Positions 36,480-44,660 of a stretch of DNA of 62,480 bases are shown piece after piece. Position 1 is the first letter of the stretch. Each line of letters begins with the position of its first letter. The stretch is from positions 1-62,480 of the forward strand of contig NZ_ABCS01000060.1 in NCBI RefSeq assembly GCF_000170895.1. Reading direction: 5' to 3'. Position numbers and translations under genes: made by a program. The notes under the pieces were generated by a model. The model made no database searches, was not told the DNA's origin, and saw only the letters and a list, made by a program, of their open reading frames with translations. This DNA comes from Plesiocystis pacifica SIR-1. GTDB taxonomy: Bacteria; Myxococcota_A; Polyangia; Nannocystales; Nannocystaceae.

Positions 36480-36806
36480 GACGGCGCCGAGTATAGACGC
36501 ACCGGAGCGAGGTCGGCGCCGGGCATCGCGGCCTTGAGCCAAACCCCGAGCTTGTCGCGGTGGGCACCCTCGGCTACGCTGAGATCGGCCCCGTAGGAAG
36601 GGCTGCACCCACAATCAGGTTCTCGTCTCCGCTGGTCAGTGCAGGCTGGCGGATGACCTCGCGGGCGAAGTCGGGTCCGGGAGTAGCGGAGTGGTTTCCT
36701 ACCCGCTTCGCAGCCGCATGCGCGCGTCCATGCCCAAGCTTCGTCGCCAAGCGTCCTCGTCCCAGGTACAGCCCGAACTTCTGCGCGAGTCACGGAGTGC
36801 GACCCG
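36480..36806. other. Gene-free stretch between two regulators
   Basis: 327 bases. Open frames on both strands here are of low quality and overlap one another. It should hold the divergent promoters of the two flanking regulator genes, but I see no clear boxes or repeats. Confidence 0.3.
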
Positions 36807-37133
36807 ATGAACGGGGAGCTCTTCGGCGCGAGGGTTCGGCTGCTCCGGGAGGGGCGCGGCCTGACTCAGGCTCGGCTGGCGAGGATGGCCGGGGTCGCGT
36901 CGGACACGATCAGCCGGGTCGAGTCGGCGCGGTTCAGCCCGTCGCTGGACACGATGATCAAGATCGCCGACGGGCTGAAGCTCCCGCTCGAGGCTCTGCT
37001 CGGGGAGAAGTTCGACCAGGCCGATGAGCTGGCGGCGTTGATTCGAGGGCTCCCGGAGCGGGACCGGCAGTTGGCGGCGACTCTGGTTGGTGCGATGTAT
37101 GGGACCGCCGTGAGCTCCCAGCCCCAGGGCTAA
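36807..37133 (+). CDS. XRE-family transcriptional regulator
   Basis: 108 residues. The helix-turn-helix spans about 6-62: FGARVRLLREGRGLTQARLA, then VASDTISRVESARFSPSLDTM. A C-terminal helical part (FDQADELAALIRGLPERDRQ, LAATLVGAMYG) may mediate dimerisation. It is convergent with the lipoprotein gene at 37142-37582 and is the nearest regulator to the 14-kb unknown cluster, so it could control that cluster. This is inference from position. Confidence 0.8.
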   Translation: MNGELFGARVRLLREGRGLTQARLARMAGVASDTISRVESARFSPSLDTMIKIADGLKLPLEALLGEKFDQADELAALIRGLPERDRQLAATLVGAMYGTAVSSQPQG

Positions 37134-37141
37134 CGCGTTCG

Positions 37142-37582
37142 TCAAGACGGCTTCGAGCAAGACTCGACGCGACCGCGGAGCTGGGACATTCCGCAAGCGT
37201 CGAGCTTGGTCTCCATGTCTTGGACGCACAGCTCCAAGAAGCTCATGTCGCAGTTCTCGTTGTCGGCGAGGCAGTCGGCGTAGTCTCGCAACGCGACGGT
37301 CGCGCAGCTGAGGTACTCCTCGCCCTCCTGCTCATCACCCGCGAGCGCGTCGGCGATGCAGGCCTCTTCCTCGTCCTTGCCCGCGCCCTGGCCGAGGGCG
37401 TCCTTGCACTCGCCGATCGTGTCGTGCCCCTGGAGCGCAGCGCAGTCGCACAGGCGCTCGAGGCTGCCGTCCACGGCCTCCACGTAGTCTGAGATGGACT
37501 CGGAGATGTCGGGGGCGCCACAGCCAGCGACGAGGACGGAGAGGCCAGCGAGGAGGACGCAGGAGGCGGGGCGCAGGGCCAT
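37142..37582 (-). CDS. Putative cysteine-containing lipoprotein at the end of the minus arm of the unknown cluster
   Basis: 146 residues. The signal peptide ends in LVAGC (lipobox Cys at about residue 21), followed by GAPDISESISDYVEAVDGSL. The mature part is acidic and helical with regularly spaced cysteines (LCDCAAL, ECKDAL, EEEACIADAL, YLSCATVAL, YADCLADNENC, LELCVQDM, DACGMS), probably disulfide-paired. It begins 9 bases after the stop of the 658-aa gene and is probably co-transcribed with it. An outer-membrane or periplasmic partner of the cluster is plausible. No family recognised. Confidence 0.75.
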   Translation of the reverse strand: MALRPASCVLLAGLSVLVAGCGAPDISESISDYVEAVDGSLERLCDCAALQGHDTIGECKDALGQGAGKDEEEACIADALAGDEQEGEEYLSCATVALRDYADCLADNENCDMSFLELCVQDMETKLDACGMSQLRGRVESCSKPS

Positions 37583-37591
37583 GGGCGCATC

Positions 37592-39568
37592 CTACCCCCG
37601 CGAGTCTCGGGGGTCATCCTTGCTGAGTTGGTGGAAGGCCCAGGCTGCGGCGGCGCTGAGAGCTGTGGAGCCGGCGATGACGCCCCAGGCGACTCCTGGT
37701 GTCTGGGCCGAGCGTGAGCCCTCCTCTTCGTCTGCGGATGTTTGCCGGTCAGGCTTGAGGAGGAGCGCGGTCGCTTGGAGTGGAGGCTGCCGGGCGACCT
37801 TGGGTGGTCGAGGGGCGCGGGGCGGCTTGAGCGTGGGCCGGAGCAGCTCGCCCTCGATCCCCGGGCTGCCCCACAGCTTGGAGTTGACCGTCGTCGCCTT
37901 GACTCCAGAAGCCTCGAGGGCCTTGCGGTACACGGGGTCGCTGACGCGGCGTAGGTCCACGGCCATGCGCTTGGAGCTGGCGAGGAGCTCGCGGCGGGCG
38001 GTGTCGAAGCGGTCCGCGAGCTTGGTCTGACGCAGCTTGCCGTTCGCGTGGTAGAGGGCGCCCGCGCCGGGCGGCACGTAGGCGACCGCGATCGTGTCCA
38101 GCTGCTGGAGCTGGATCCTGATCAGGTCGGTGCAGTAGGGCGCGATGAGCCGCGAGAAGATCGAGGCCTTGAAGGGGACCGTGAACTCGGGGTCCCGTGC
38201 TGACGCGATCAAGGTCGAGGGCATGCGCGGGTCTCGGCCGCCGGGCAGCGGTTCGCCCTCGTGGTCAAAAGCGGTCATGAGCGTGGCCAGCCTCGAGATC
38301 TGTCCACGCCACCCTTGCCCGCTGTGGCGCCGCCACTGGTCATGGGCAAACTCCCAGAACCGCTCGAAGGTCGACTTCCACATCTCGAAGACGAGCTCCG
38401 TGTTGACCGTGTACAGCAAGGGCCCGGGCCGGCTGATGCTGTCGAGCAGGTTGAGCAGGAACTTGTTCGTGGACAGGTAGAACTCGCCGACGTTCTCGCC
38501 CGGGGTGGTCACGTTGAGGGGGCTCCCGCCATAGGCCCACCCCACACCCTCGACAGGCCAGACGGACTCGGGGTCAACGCACTGCCGGCAGTCGCGGCTC
38601 CCGTCGAAGGTCTTGACGCTCTTGTAGCAGGGGCGGTCGACGCCCTTGCAGCGCAGGGTGTAGCGGTCGACGGGGGTACCACGGACGGAGTGATAGAAGC
38701 GGTAGGAGGCTTGGAGCACACGAAGCGTCGTCGTGGTCCCGGGCATGAAGCCGAAGGTGTCGCCGTCGCCGGGGTCGAAGCGGTACTGGGTCTCACCACG
38801 GGGCCCGCGCGCTGTCTGGGGCTGGCCCTGCTGGGCGCCGATGCCATGTTCGCGGTACTGGACCTCCCACGGGCCGTTGCTGCGGTAGGCCGGGAGGAAG
38901 AAGTTCGTGTAGTCCGCGTTCGAGGCCGCCGCGGTGCCGCCGTCTGGGAAGACAACGCCGCCCGTCCCGCGACTGCGGAACACCTCGAACACCCGGTTCA
39001 TCTGCCACGTGTCCGTCGCCGGGTCCTCGGTCTGCAAGGGCGGCAGCGGCACATCCTTGGCGAGGTCGGCCTGCACCTTGGCGCGGCCGACGTTGACGGC
39101 CCACACCGCCGCCGCCACGACCTGGCCCACCGTCTGCGAGACCATCCCGGCCTGCCCCGTGATCTGCTGGACCACCTGCATGCCCGTGTTCTGGATGAGC
39201 TCGGGGATCATCTGCGCCGGATCGTCGTAGGCCTGGATGGTGTTCAGCGTGCTCCCGAGATGCGAGTAGACCGTGGACATCCCCTGGGCGAGCGAGCTCC
39301 CCTGGAGCTTGGGCAGGCCGATGCGCGTCCCGATCTCGTAGAGCCCGATCTGCGCCGAAGACACCCAGTTCTTCCAGTCCGCGGACGCGAAGGTCTTGAG
39401 CGCGAGCTCGCCACCCACGCCGATCGCGGGATCCAAGATCGAGTTCTTGAACACCTCGTCATCGGGCAGGTGGCTCCGAAAGGTGGTCCACTCCGACCCC
39501 CGCGGAAACACCCGCTCGGCGCGGTTGGTGACCTCGTCGATGAAGGTCTCGTCCGGTCGCAACAGCAT
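37592..39568 (-). CDS. 658-aa unknown protein with C-terminal membrane anchor
   Basis: 658 residues from the ATG at 39568. The N-terminal 180 residues are helical (VGQVVAAAVWAVNVGRAKVQ). The middle is rich in aromatic and Gly residues, with a four-Cys patch (LRCKGVDRPCYKSV, then SRDCRQCVDP) near 305-335. A Pro-rich stretch (PTLKPPRAPRPPKVARQPP) near 585-605 precedes one C-terminal transmembrane helix (about 630-648, GVAWGVIAGSTALSAAAAWAF). This is the topology of a tail-anchored protein with a large soluble domain. No enzyme or NTPase motif is visible. It lies second to last in the minus arm (385 aa, 68 aa, this, lipoprotein). A spike, vertex or scaffold role would fit but is speculation. Confidence 0.75.
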   Translation of the reverse strand: MLLRPDETFIDEVTNRAERVFPRGSEWTTFRSHLPDDEVFKNSILDPAIGVGGELALKTFASADWKNWVSSAQIGLYEIGTRIGLPKLQGSSLAQGMSTVYSHLGSTLNTIQAYDDPAQMIPELIQNTGMQVVQQITGQAGMVSQTVGQVVAAAVWAVNVGRAKVQADLAKDVPLPPLQTEDPATDTWQMNRVFEVFRSRGTGGVVFPDGGTAAASNADYTNFFLPAYRSNGPWEVQYREHGIGAQQGQPQTARGPRGETQYRFDPGDGDTFGFMPGTTTTLRVLQASYRFYHSVRGTPVDRYTLRCKGVDRPCYKSVKTFDGSRDCRQCVDPESVWPVEGVGWAYGGSPLNVTTPGENVGEFYLSTNKFLLNLLDSISRPGPLLYTVNTELVFEMWKSTFERFWEFAHDQWRRHSGQGWRGQISRLATLMTAFDHEGEPLPGGRDPRMPSTLIASARDPEFTVPFKASIFSRLIAPYCTDLIRIQLQQLDTIAVAYVPPGAGALYHANGKLRQTKLADRFDTARRELLASSKRMAVDLRRVSDPVYRKALEASGVKATTVNSKLWGSPGIEGELLRPTLKPPRAPRPPKVARQPPLQATALLLKPDRQTSADEEEGSRSAQTPGVAWGVIAGSTALSAAAAWAFHQLSKDDPRDSRG

Positions 39569-39571
39569 CGC

Positions 39572-39778
39572 TCACCCTTCCCCGTCCTTGGGCACTCGCT
39601 GAAGCGGGAGCCCTTGCTTGATGCGCATCCTGGCGATCGCGTCGAGCAGCTCGAGGTCGAGCCCCGCGAGCAACTCGCGCTCGAGCTCCTCCGCGCTCGG
39701 TACCTCGACCTCGAGCTCCGCCCGCAGCTTGGCGAGGCCCGCCTCATCCACCCCGAGGGCCTTCTTGGGATCAGCCAT
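39572..39778 (-). CDS. Small unknown protein (68 aa) in the minus arm
   Basis: 68 residues from the ATG at 39778, whose first codons overlap the stop of the 385-aa gene by 8 bp; a longer frame to 39853 is less likely. The sequence is acidic and leucine-rich (LAKLRAELEVEVPSAEELER, ELLAGLDLELLDAIARM) and should be helical. It ends 3 bases before the start of the 658-aa gene. It is probably a small structural or chaperone-like partner; there is no family match. Confidence 0.65.
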   Translation of the reverse strand: MADPKKALGVDEAGLAKLRAELEVEVPSAEELERELLAGLDLELLDAIARMRIKQGLPLQRVPKDGEG

Positions 39779-40928
39779 AGTAGGGAATCTTGTAGATGGA
39801 CACGCGCCCGAGGATGAACAGGCGCGCCACGTTCTGCTCGTCGCTGATCTCATCGCGGAGCTGCTCGCTGCGGATCACGGGGAGCATGGGCCGAAGGATC
39901 TTGATCGCGGCGAGCTCGGTGTTCGCCTGGCCGGCCTCGTCCATGACGCCGATGAAGGCCCCGGCCATCTGCATGTCGCCGTCGAAGATGCGCTTGACCA
40001 TGGGGGTGTCCATGCCCTGGACGAGGTAGACGATGCCTTGCTGGATGACCTCGAATTCCGGGACGGTCTGCGCCTTCCGGTCGGTGAGGTACTTGAGGCC
40101 GGCTTGAAACACCGGGCCCATGAAGGTCGAGGCCGCCCGGATACCCTCGACGACGACCTTGCCGGCGTTCTCTCGGCGTTTGGTCTTCTCCATCTCTCGG
40201 ATCGCTGCGGCCTGCGCTTGGGCTTGGGCGGTGAACTGCGAGCGAGCCACGTCGCGCTCGACTCGGTGCTCGTCCATGACCTGCTTGAGCACCCTGCTGG
40301 TGTCTCCCATGAGCTCCGGGAAGACCTTCATGCCGTCCAAGAGGGCCTGGTGGGCTGCGTGGGCCTGTCCGAACATCTTGTCGCGCTCGTCGGCGGCTTT
40401 GTCTCGCTCTTCCGAGACCCGATCGTAGAGCCAGCGGGTTCCCTCGCCCACTCGGACGTTCTGGACATCGCTGACCGGGAGTCGGGGCTCGACTGGAGGA
40501 TCGGTCGAAACCCGACCCGAGTTGCCGGGGGGGTCGAGGTGGTAGCGCTTGCCCACTTCAAAGAGGGTCTGTCCGTCCTCGTCGAGGCCGCATAGCTGGA
40601 AGTCGCACCACCGACCTTGCATCCGGGTCCACCTCGCCGCCACGCGCCAGGTCTCCTCGGCGATGACGTAGATCTCGCGGTGGCGGTCTGCGGGTGGAGC
40701 GTCACCAGGTCCTTGCCAGTCGAAATGCGCCCCCTCGAGCTCGACTCCCTCCCACTGATCGGGGCTGTCGAGCGCCTCCTTTGGCATCGACTCGGAGGTC
40801 ATCGGCCGGTAGTCGCCGCCTCCTCGTCGCCAGAGCATGCGCACGCGAAAAAGCCTGTCGTCGTACTCCTCGAGACTGCTTACCCAGTCCTCGGGAGGGA
40901 CTTGATAGTTGCGCTTGGGCCGGGGCAC
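39771..40928 (-). CDS. Conserved unknown protein, paralogue of the 408-aa gene beside TcA
   Basis: 385 residues from a GTG at 40928. It shares with 21221-22447 the same plan: a beta-rich N-terminal half with VRMLWRRGGG and WCDFQLCGLD, a linker near 190, and a helical C-terminal half ending ILGRVSIYKIPYYG. The helical part is Glu/Arg/Lys-rich (HRVERDVARSQFTAQAQAQA, REMEKTKRRENAGKVV) and probably forms a coiled coil. There is no membrane segment. It is the first gene of the minus arm, directly left of an 11-bp repeat array, as is its paralogue. It is a candidate for the protein that binds the repeats, but no DNA-binding fold is obvious. Confidence 0.8.
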   Translation of the reverse strand: MPRPKRNYQVPPEDWVSSLEEYDDRLFRVRMLWRRGGGDYRPMTSESMPKEALDSPDQWEGVELEGAHFDWQGPGDAPPADRHREIYVIAEETWRVAARWTRMQGRWCDFQLCGLDEDGQTLFEVGKRYHLDPPGNSGRVSTDPPVEPRLPVSDVQNVRVGEGTRWLYDRVSEERDKAADERDKMFGQAHAAHQALLDGMKVFPELMGDTSRVLKQVMDEHRVERDVARSQFTAQAQAQAAAIREMEKTKRRENAGKVVVEGIRAASTFMGPVFQAGLKYLTDRKAQTVPEFEVIQQGIVYLVQGMDTPMVKRIFDGDMQMAGAFIGVMDEAGQANTELAAIKILRPMLPVIRSEQLRDEISDEQNVARLFILGRVSIYKIPYYG

Positions 40929-41230
40929 GTGCGTGGTTTAGTCGGATTCAAGATCTGTGCAATGTTAAATATCTGCGAGGGGCAAATGAGGCACTTGGGA
41001 ACGCTGCCCTGGCTGTGCCCGGGCACTGCCAGGGCATTGCCCTTTTGCATAATTCGACCTGCCGGGGCACTGTGGGGGCACTGCCCCGAACATCCCGGAA
41101 CGCTGCCCCTTTGGCTCGCACCAGAACACGCCAGATCGGAGGACGAGCAGTCACCCTATTCGACCGATCTGGAAAGCACTCACCTACGGGCCAAGTAGAC
41201 AGAAACGAATTCTTGCCTCACGGTGGTTCC
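40929..41230. promoter_or_regulatory. Divergent promoter region of the 14-kb cluster
   Basis: 302 bases with no gene. The middle holds the 11-bp repeat array (41001-41110). A T/A-richer patch lies near 40955-40975 (AATGTTAAATATCTG), left of the array, and GTGGTTCC precedes the ATG at 41231. It should drive both arms, the minus one toward 37142 and the plus one toward 51320. Confidence 0.6.
41001..41110 (+). repeat. Degenerate 11-bp direct-repeat array (10 units)
   Basis: Ten 11-bp units read in register: ACGCTGCCCTG (41001), GCTGTGCCCGG, GCACTGCCAGG, GCATTGCCCTT, TTGCATAATTC (decayed), GACCTGCCGGG (41056), GCACTGTGGGG, GCACTGCCCCG, AACATCCCGGA (decayed) and ACGCTGCCCCT (41100). The shared core is TGCC at unit positions 5-8. 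Period and placement match the array at 22556-22698, while the sequence differs. Confidence 0.75.
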
Positions 41231-41659
41231 ATGGCGTTTGAGACGGTCCCGAAAGACATCAGCCCGGCGGCGCTGGCGAAGTTCGACACCGAGCTGGCAC
41301 ACCGCGAAGTCGACGAAGCCACCCTCTTGCAGGAGAAGATCGAGGCCAGCGAGTTTGGCCGTCGGTGCCGTCACGAGTGGGCCGCTGAGAAGCGCAAGCA
41401 AAAGACCGAGGACCTGGTCACCGAGGTCCTCGAAGTCACCCTCGCCCCCGGTGCGGGGGCGCTCGCCACGTGGAAGACCAAGGGCGGCTTCCCGGTGGGG
41501 GCGGTGCTCAACGGCGTGGTCGGGCTCGGGGCCAAAGCTCTGAGTCTGTCCGGGCCCGAGAGTCGCACCCTCCGCGTAGTCGGGAAGGCCGGGAAGGTCC
41601 TGCTCCACTCGCAGATCTCCATCACCACCCACAACTTCATCGAGGACCACGATCAATGA
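41231..41659 (+). CDS. Unknown 142-aa protein, first gene of the plus arm
   Basis: 142 residues from the ATG at 41231. The N-terminal 70 residues are helical and charged (ALAKFDTELAHREVDEATLL, RRCRHEWAAEKRKQKTEDLV). Next comes a Gly/Ala/Val-rich stretch (GAGALATWKTKGGFPVGAVL, NGVVGLGAKAL) that could touch or cross a membrane, and a beta-type end (RTLRVVGKAGKVLLHSQISI). No known family. Its stop overlaps the next ATG (ATGA), so the two are translationally coupled. Confidence 0.7.
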   Translation: MAFETVPKDISPAALAKFDTELAHREVDEATLLQEKIEASEFGRRCRHEWAAEKRKQKTEDLVTEVLEVTLAPGAGALATWKTKGGFPVGAVLNGVVGLGAKALSLSGPESRTLRVVGKAGKVLLHSQISITTHNFIEDHDQ

Positions 41660-41892
41660 CCCAGACCGCCTCCAAACCCTCGGAGCAGCGCACGCTCCAA
41701 CGACGCCAGGCCAAGCAACAAGGCCGCACCCGCCGCGCCGAGCTGATGCTCGACAAGCAGGCCAAGGAGAAGGCCCGCCAGGACCATCTCGACGACCGCC
41801 AGACCCAGCTCGAGGCCCGCGTGGTCGAGCTCGAGGGGCTCGTCGCCGGGCTCAACGAGCGCGTGCAGAAGATCGAGCAAGACCTGACCTGA
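41656..41892 (+). CDS. Small coiled-coil protein (78 aa)
   Basis: 78 residues beginning MTQTASKPSEQ. A basic, Gln/Arg/Lys-rich first half (QRRQAKQQGRTRRAEL) leads into a clear heptad pattern (LEARVVELEGLVAGLNERVQ, KIEQDL), so it should form a parallel coiled coil. The basic part could bind nucleic acid or lipid head groups. It starts in a 4-bp overlap with the upstream gene. No family recognised. Confidence 0.7.
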   Translation: MTQTASKPSEQRTLQRRQAKQQGRTRRAELMLDKQAKEKARQDHLDDRQTQLEARVVELEGLVAGLNERVQKIEQDLT

Positions 41893-41936
41893 CAACCCCA
41901 ACCCCGAGCTAGCCCCAACCCAGCCACGACAAGACG

Positions 41937-42539
41937 ATGTTCAACACCACTCTCAACAGCCTGCTCCCGTGCGCCGCACCGGGAGCTCCATACGGGCTCG
42001 AGGCCGCCCAGCAAGCGATGAAGCAGGAGATTACCTGTCCCAGCGAATTCGCCTTCGGCTGCCTCGTGCCCTTCGAGGTCGAGGTGCCCGTGCCCGCTGG
42101 CGGCCGCGTCCGCCACGAGGTCAAGCCCTACGAGCGCTTGATGCCCGTGGCCATGGTCGCGTACCTGTCGGGTCCGGACATTCGGATCGAGGCCATCTCC
42201 CGTCGTGACGACCGCGACGCGGGCATGACCGGCACCGGCATCACGACTACGCGCGACCCCGACACCTTCGACTGGGAGGCCCTCAAGACTCCCTTCAACC
42301 CCTTCCCGCCGGATATCGGGCCCGTCGACAGCTCCAAGGGCTTCACGATCGAGGTCTCGAACCTGACGGGGTCGGACAGCCAGATGTTCCAGGCGACCTT
42401 CTTTGGGGCGATCGGCGGCTACGCGGGCCTTCGCTACCTCAAGGAGCACATCGGCCTGTCCGACAAGCTCTACGGCCTGCTGAGCAACTGGCTCAGCGAG
42501 TCCGGCATCAACCCGACGAGCGCCGGCAAGAAGGGATGA
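41937..42539 (+). CDS. Unknown 200-aa beta-rich protein (candidate structural subunit)
   Basis: 200 residues from the ATG at 41937. A beta-rich core runs from about 40 to 160 (FEVEVPVPAGGRVRHEVKPY, PVAMVAYLSGPDIRIEAISR) and ends with a strand pair around SKGFTIEVSNLTGSDSQMFQ and ATFFGAIG. That ending resembles the last strands of jelly-roll-type virion or surface proteins (a VTVTN..., TFxATFxG pattern). A C-terminal helix follows (LKEHIGLSDKLYGLLSNWL). There is no signal peptide. A major structural subunit is one possible reading; evidence is only pattern-level. The gene overlaps the next by 4 bp. Confidence 0.7.
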   Translation: MFNTTLNSLLPCAAPGAPYGLEAAQQAMKQEITCPSEFAFGCLVPFEVEVPVPAGGRVRHEVKPYERLMPVAMVAYLSGPDIRIEAISRRDDRDAGMTGTGITTTRDPDTFDWEALKTPFNPFPPDIGPVDSSKGFTIEVSNLTGSDSQMFQATFFGAIGGYAGLRYLKEHIGLSDKLYGLLSNWLSESGINPTSAGKKG

Positions 42540-42940
42540 TCCGCTTCCCGACAGAGCTCGTGGGCGAGGAGCTCGCCCGCGAGGCGTCGGTGTTCTTCAC
42601 CGAGGCGCTGGCGAAGCTCAACGCCCGCCAGTTTCGGCGCGAGGCAGGGCAGGACTTGCCCTGCTGCGCGCGCTGTGGAGGCTGCTCCCTCGACGAGGGG
42701 GCGGCGCTTCAAGATGCCCGGCGGCTGCTCGAGACCGGCGCCGGGCATCCCGTGAGCATCGTGGCCTACTCGATGGGCAAGGAGCTGGCCGCCGGGCGAG
42801 CGTGTCGGCCCGTGCTGATCGACGGCCAGCGCCTGGCCTACCAGGTCGAGGGCGGCGAGGTGCTCGATCCGGTCTCGAAGTTCAACACCGAGGAGAGCTG
42901 TTGCTGTGGACAACACGACAACCACGACGGGCCCGGTTGA
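42536..42940 (+). CDS. Unknown 134-aa protein with a Cys cluster
   Basis: 134 residues. A compact cysteine patch (LPCCARCGGCSLDEG) near 40-53 and a CCCGQHDNH end suggest metal binding or disulfides. The middle part (HPVSIVAYSMGKELAAGRAC, RPVLIDGQRLAYQVEGGEVL) is beta-rich. The start overlaps the previous stop (ATGA), and the last 35 bases overlap the next gene, so the tail sequence is partly forced by that overlap. Function unknown. Confidence 0.65.
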   Translation: MIRFPTELVGEELAREASVFFTEALAKLNARQFRREAGQDLPCCARCGGCSLDEGAALQDARRLLETGAGHPVSIVAYSMGKELAAGRACRPVLIDGQRLAYQVEGGEVLDPVSKFNTEESCCCGQHDNHDGPG

Positions 42941-43592
42941 GGTCCTCGACGCCAACGAGGCGGCCGAGACCCTGACCGACGCCAACTACCCCGACGAGAG
43001 CGAAGGGCTGAGCCCGGGCGCCAAGGTGGGCATTGGCCTGGGCGCGACCGCGGCCCTGGGCCTCGCGGGCTTTGGGCTCTACAAGCTCGGGCAGCGCAAC
43101 GGCTGGTGGACGCCGGTGTCGCCGATCGTCATCGACGACGAGACCTCGCCGAGCGACGGCGGGACGACGCCCAAGGCCCCGTCGAAGCCCAAGGCCAGCG
43201 GGCGCGCGAGCGGGAAGCCGCCGAACATCAGCCTGGACCCGGCGGGCTACAACACGATCTTGTGGCCGCGCTCGGCCCCGGTGCGCATGGCCATGCTGAG
43301 CCAGGGCTACAAGGTCGAGGTCAACGAGGAGGCGCTGAGCTCCAAGGACAACCCGCACCCGCAGGTCACTCGCTTTCAGCGCGACTGGAACGACGTGATC
43401 CGCGGGCTGGACAAGAAGCAGGTCCGGCTCCCCAGCGACGTCAAGAAGTCGAGCTTGCTCCGCCACTACCGCGGGATCCTGCAGGTCGACGGCATCGCCG
43501 GGAAGAACACGCTCAACGCCCTCGAGGTGGTGCTGAGCAACTACACCGACAACGCGATCCGCTGGTCGAGCCTCACGGAGCAGACGCGATGA
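42906..43592 (+). CDS. Membrane-anchored protein with peptidoglycan-binding-like domain
   Basis: 228 residues from a GTG at 42906. A short acidic N-terminus is followed by a transmembrane helix at about 40-58 (VGIGLGATAALGLAGFGLYK), a Pro/Ser/Lys linker at about 75-100, and a C-terminal domain with VTRFQRDWNDVIRG, then GILQVDGIAGKNTLNALEVV. That pair is the signature of PG_binding_1 domains (V..FQ..., VDG..G..T...L), here with an insertion. It probably anchors in a membrane and touches peptidoglycan. It is coupled to the next gene through ATGA. Confidence 0.75.
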   Translation: MDNTTTTTGPVEVLDANEAAETLTDANYPDESEGLSPGAKVGIGLGATAALGLAGFGLYKLGQRNGWWTPVSPIVIDDETSPSDGGTTPKAPSKPKASGRASGKPPNISLDPAGYNTILWPRSAPVRMAMLSQGYKVEVNEEALSSKDNPHPQVTRFQRDWNDVIRGLDKKQVRLPSDVKKSSLLRHYRGILQVDGIAGKNTLNALEVVLSNYTDNAIRWSSLTEQTR

Positions 43593-43801
43593 CGCCGCAG
43601 CAAAAGCTCCGCGAGCTCGGCTACACGACGGCGCCGGCCGGCGTGGCCGACTTCCAGCGCGACTTCAACCTGCTCGGGAGCAAGCCCGTGCTCGTCACCA
43701 GCGAGCTCGATGTGGACACGCTCAACGCGATCACGCTGGCCTTCGAGTCGCGCGTGGCCTTCAAGGCCCTGCGCGAGCGCAAGCGGGGCGGCCATGCCTG
43801 A
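43589..43801 (+). CDS. Small peptidoglycan-binding-like protein (70 aa)
   Basis: 70 residues. The sequence KLRELGYTTAPAGVADFQRD, FNLLGSKPVL, then SELDVDTLNAITLAFES keeps the PG_binding_1 layout (L..LGY, V..FQ..., LD..TL.A). It has no anchor or signal peptide. It may act together with the upstream 228-aa protein. The last 8 bases overlap the next start. Confidence 0.7.
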   Translation: MTPQQKLRELGYTTAPAGVADFQRDFNLLGSKPVLVTSELDVDTLNAITLAFESRVAFKALRERKRGGHA

Positions 43802-44660
43802 CCTGAAGATGGCCTTCATCAAGCCCGAGGTCATCGACGCCGAGGTCGTGGGCGTGGTGACCAAGGGCCTCGGGCAGGGGCCGACCTACACGCCGGACCT
43901 CGATCTCGGACCCAGCCCGCCCCACGCCTTCGACGAGGAGGACCCGATCCCCGCCGCGACGCCGATCTTCGTGGGCGCTCCGCTCTCGCCCGGGAGCCCG
44001 CCGCCCGTGGCCCGGCCCCACTACACCCAGGTCCTCGATGAGATCTGGCCGGAGTTCGACACCCGAGCCGACCGCACGGCGGCGCGGCTCCAGGCCCTGC
44101 TCGACGAGGTCAAGGACGAGGCCCAGCGGGTTCACCTGCTCGCCCAGTCGGTGTGGGAGAAGCTGCCCAGCTACAAGGTCCCGGACTCGGAGCGCAAGCG
44201 CTACCAGGCGGAGTTCCTGGCCTACCTCAAGCGCTTGCGCGAGTACGGCGAGGTACTCGACGAACTCGAGCCTGAGGACACCAACACCGAGTCGGTCTAT
44301 GTGGGCCTGGTTCGCCGGCGCGAGTCGGCCGGCCCCGTGCCCGACGCGATCATGCACATGTACTTCGCGCAGCAGCTCGGCATCTTGTCCGACCACGCCG
44401 AGGACATGGGCGAGGGCTTCGTGGGGCGGTTCATGGACGGCCTGGCCCAGACCGGCGAGGCGATCGACGACGCCCGGGACGACTTCGAAGAGACCAAGAA
44501 GATGGCCGAGGAGCGCTTCGACAAGCTCTTCGCCGAGCTCAGCGAGGCCGCCAAGCGCGGGATGCTGTGGGGCGGGGTCATCCTGGGCACGGGCTTGCTG
44601 ATCGGCGGGACCATTGCCGTGGTCCGCATCGCCAACCGCCGGGAGCCCGATGAGGTCTGA
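43794..44660 (+). CDS. Unknown 288-aa protein with C-terminal membrane helix
   Basis: 288 residues from the ATG at 43794. A Pro-rich N-terminal 80 residues (PSPPHAFDEEDPIPAATP) leads to a long helical region at about 90-255 (TAARLQALLDEVKDEAQRVH, DDARDDFEETKKMAEERFDK). One transmembrane helix follows at about 262-282 (GMLWGGVILGTGLLIGGTIA, VVRIA). Tail-anchored topology, with helical bulk in the cytoplasm or particle interior. No enzyme motif. It overlaps the next gene by 11 bp. Confidence 0.7.
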   Translation: MPDLKMAFIKPEVIDAEVVGVVTKGLGQGPTYTPDLDLGPSPPHAFDEEDPIPAATPIFVGAPLSPGSPPPVARPHYTQVLDEIWPEFDTRADRTAARLQALLDEVKDEAQRVHLLAQSVWEKLPSYKVPDSERKRYQAEFLAYLKRLREYGEVLDELEPEDTNTESVYVGLVRRRESAGPVPDAIMHMYFAQQLGILSDHAEDMGEGFVGRFMDGLAQTGEAIDDARDDFEETKKMAEERFDKLFAELSEAAKRGMLWGGVILGTGLLIGGTIAVVRIANRREPDEV

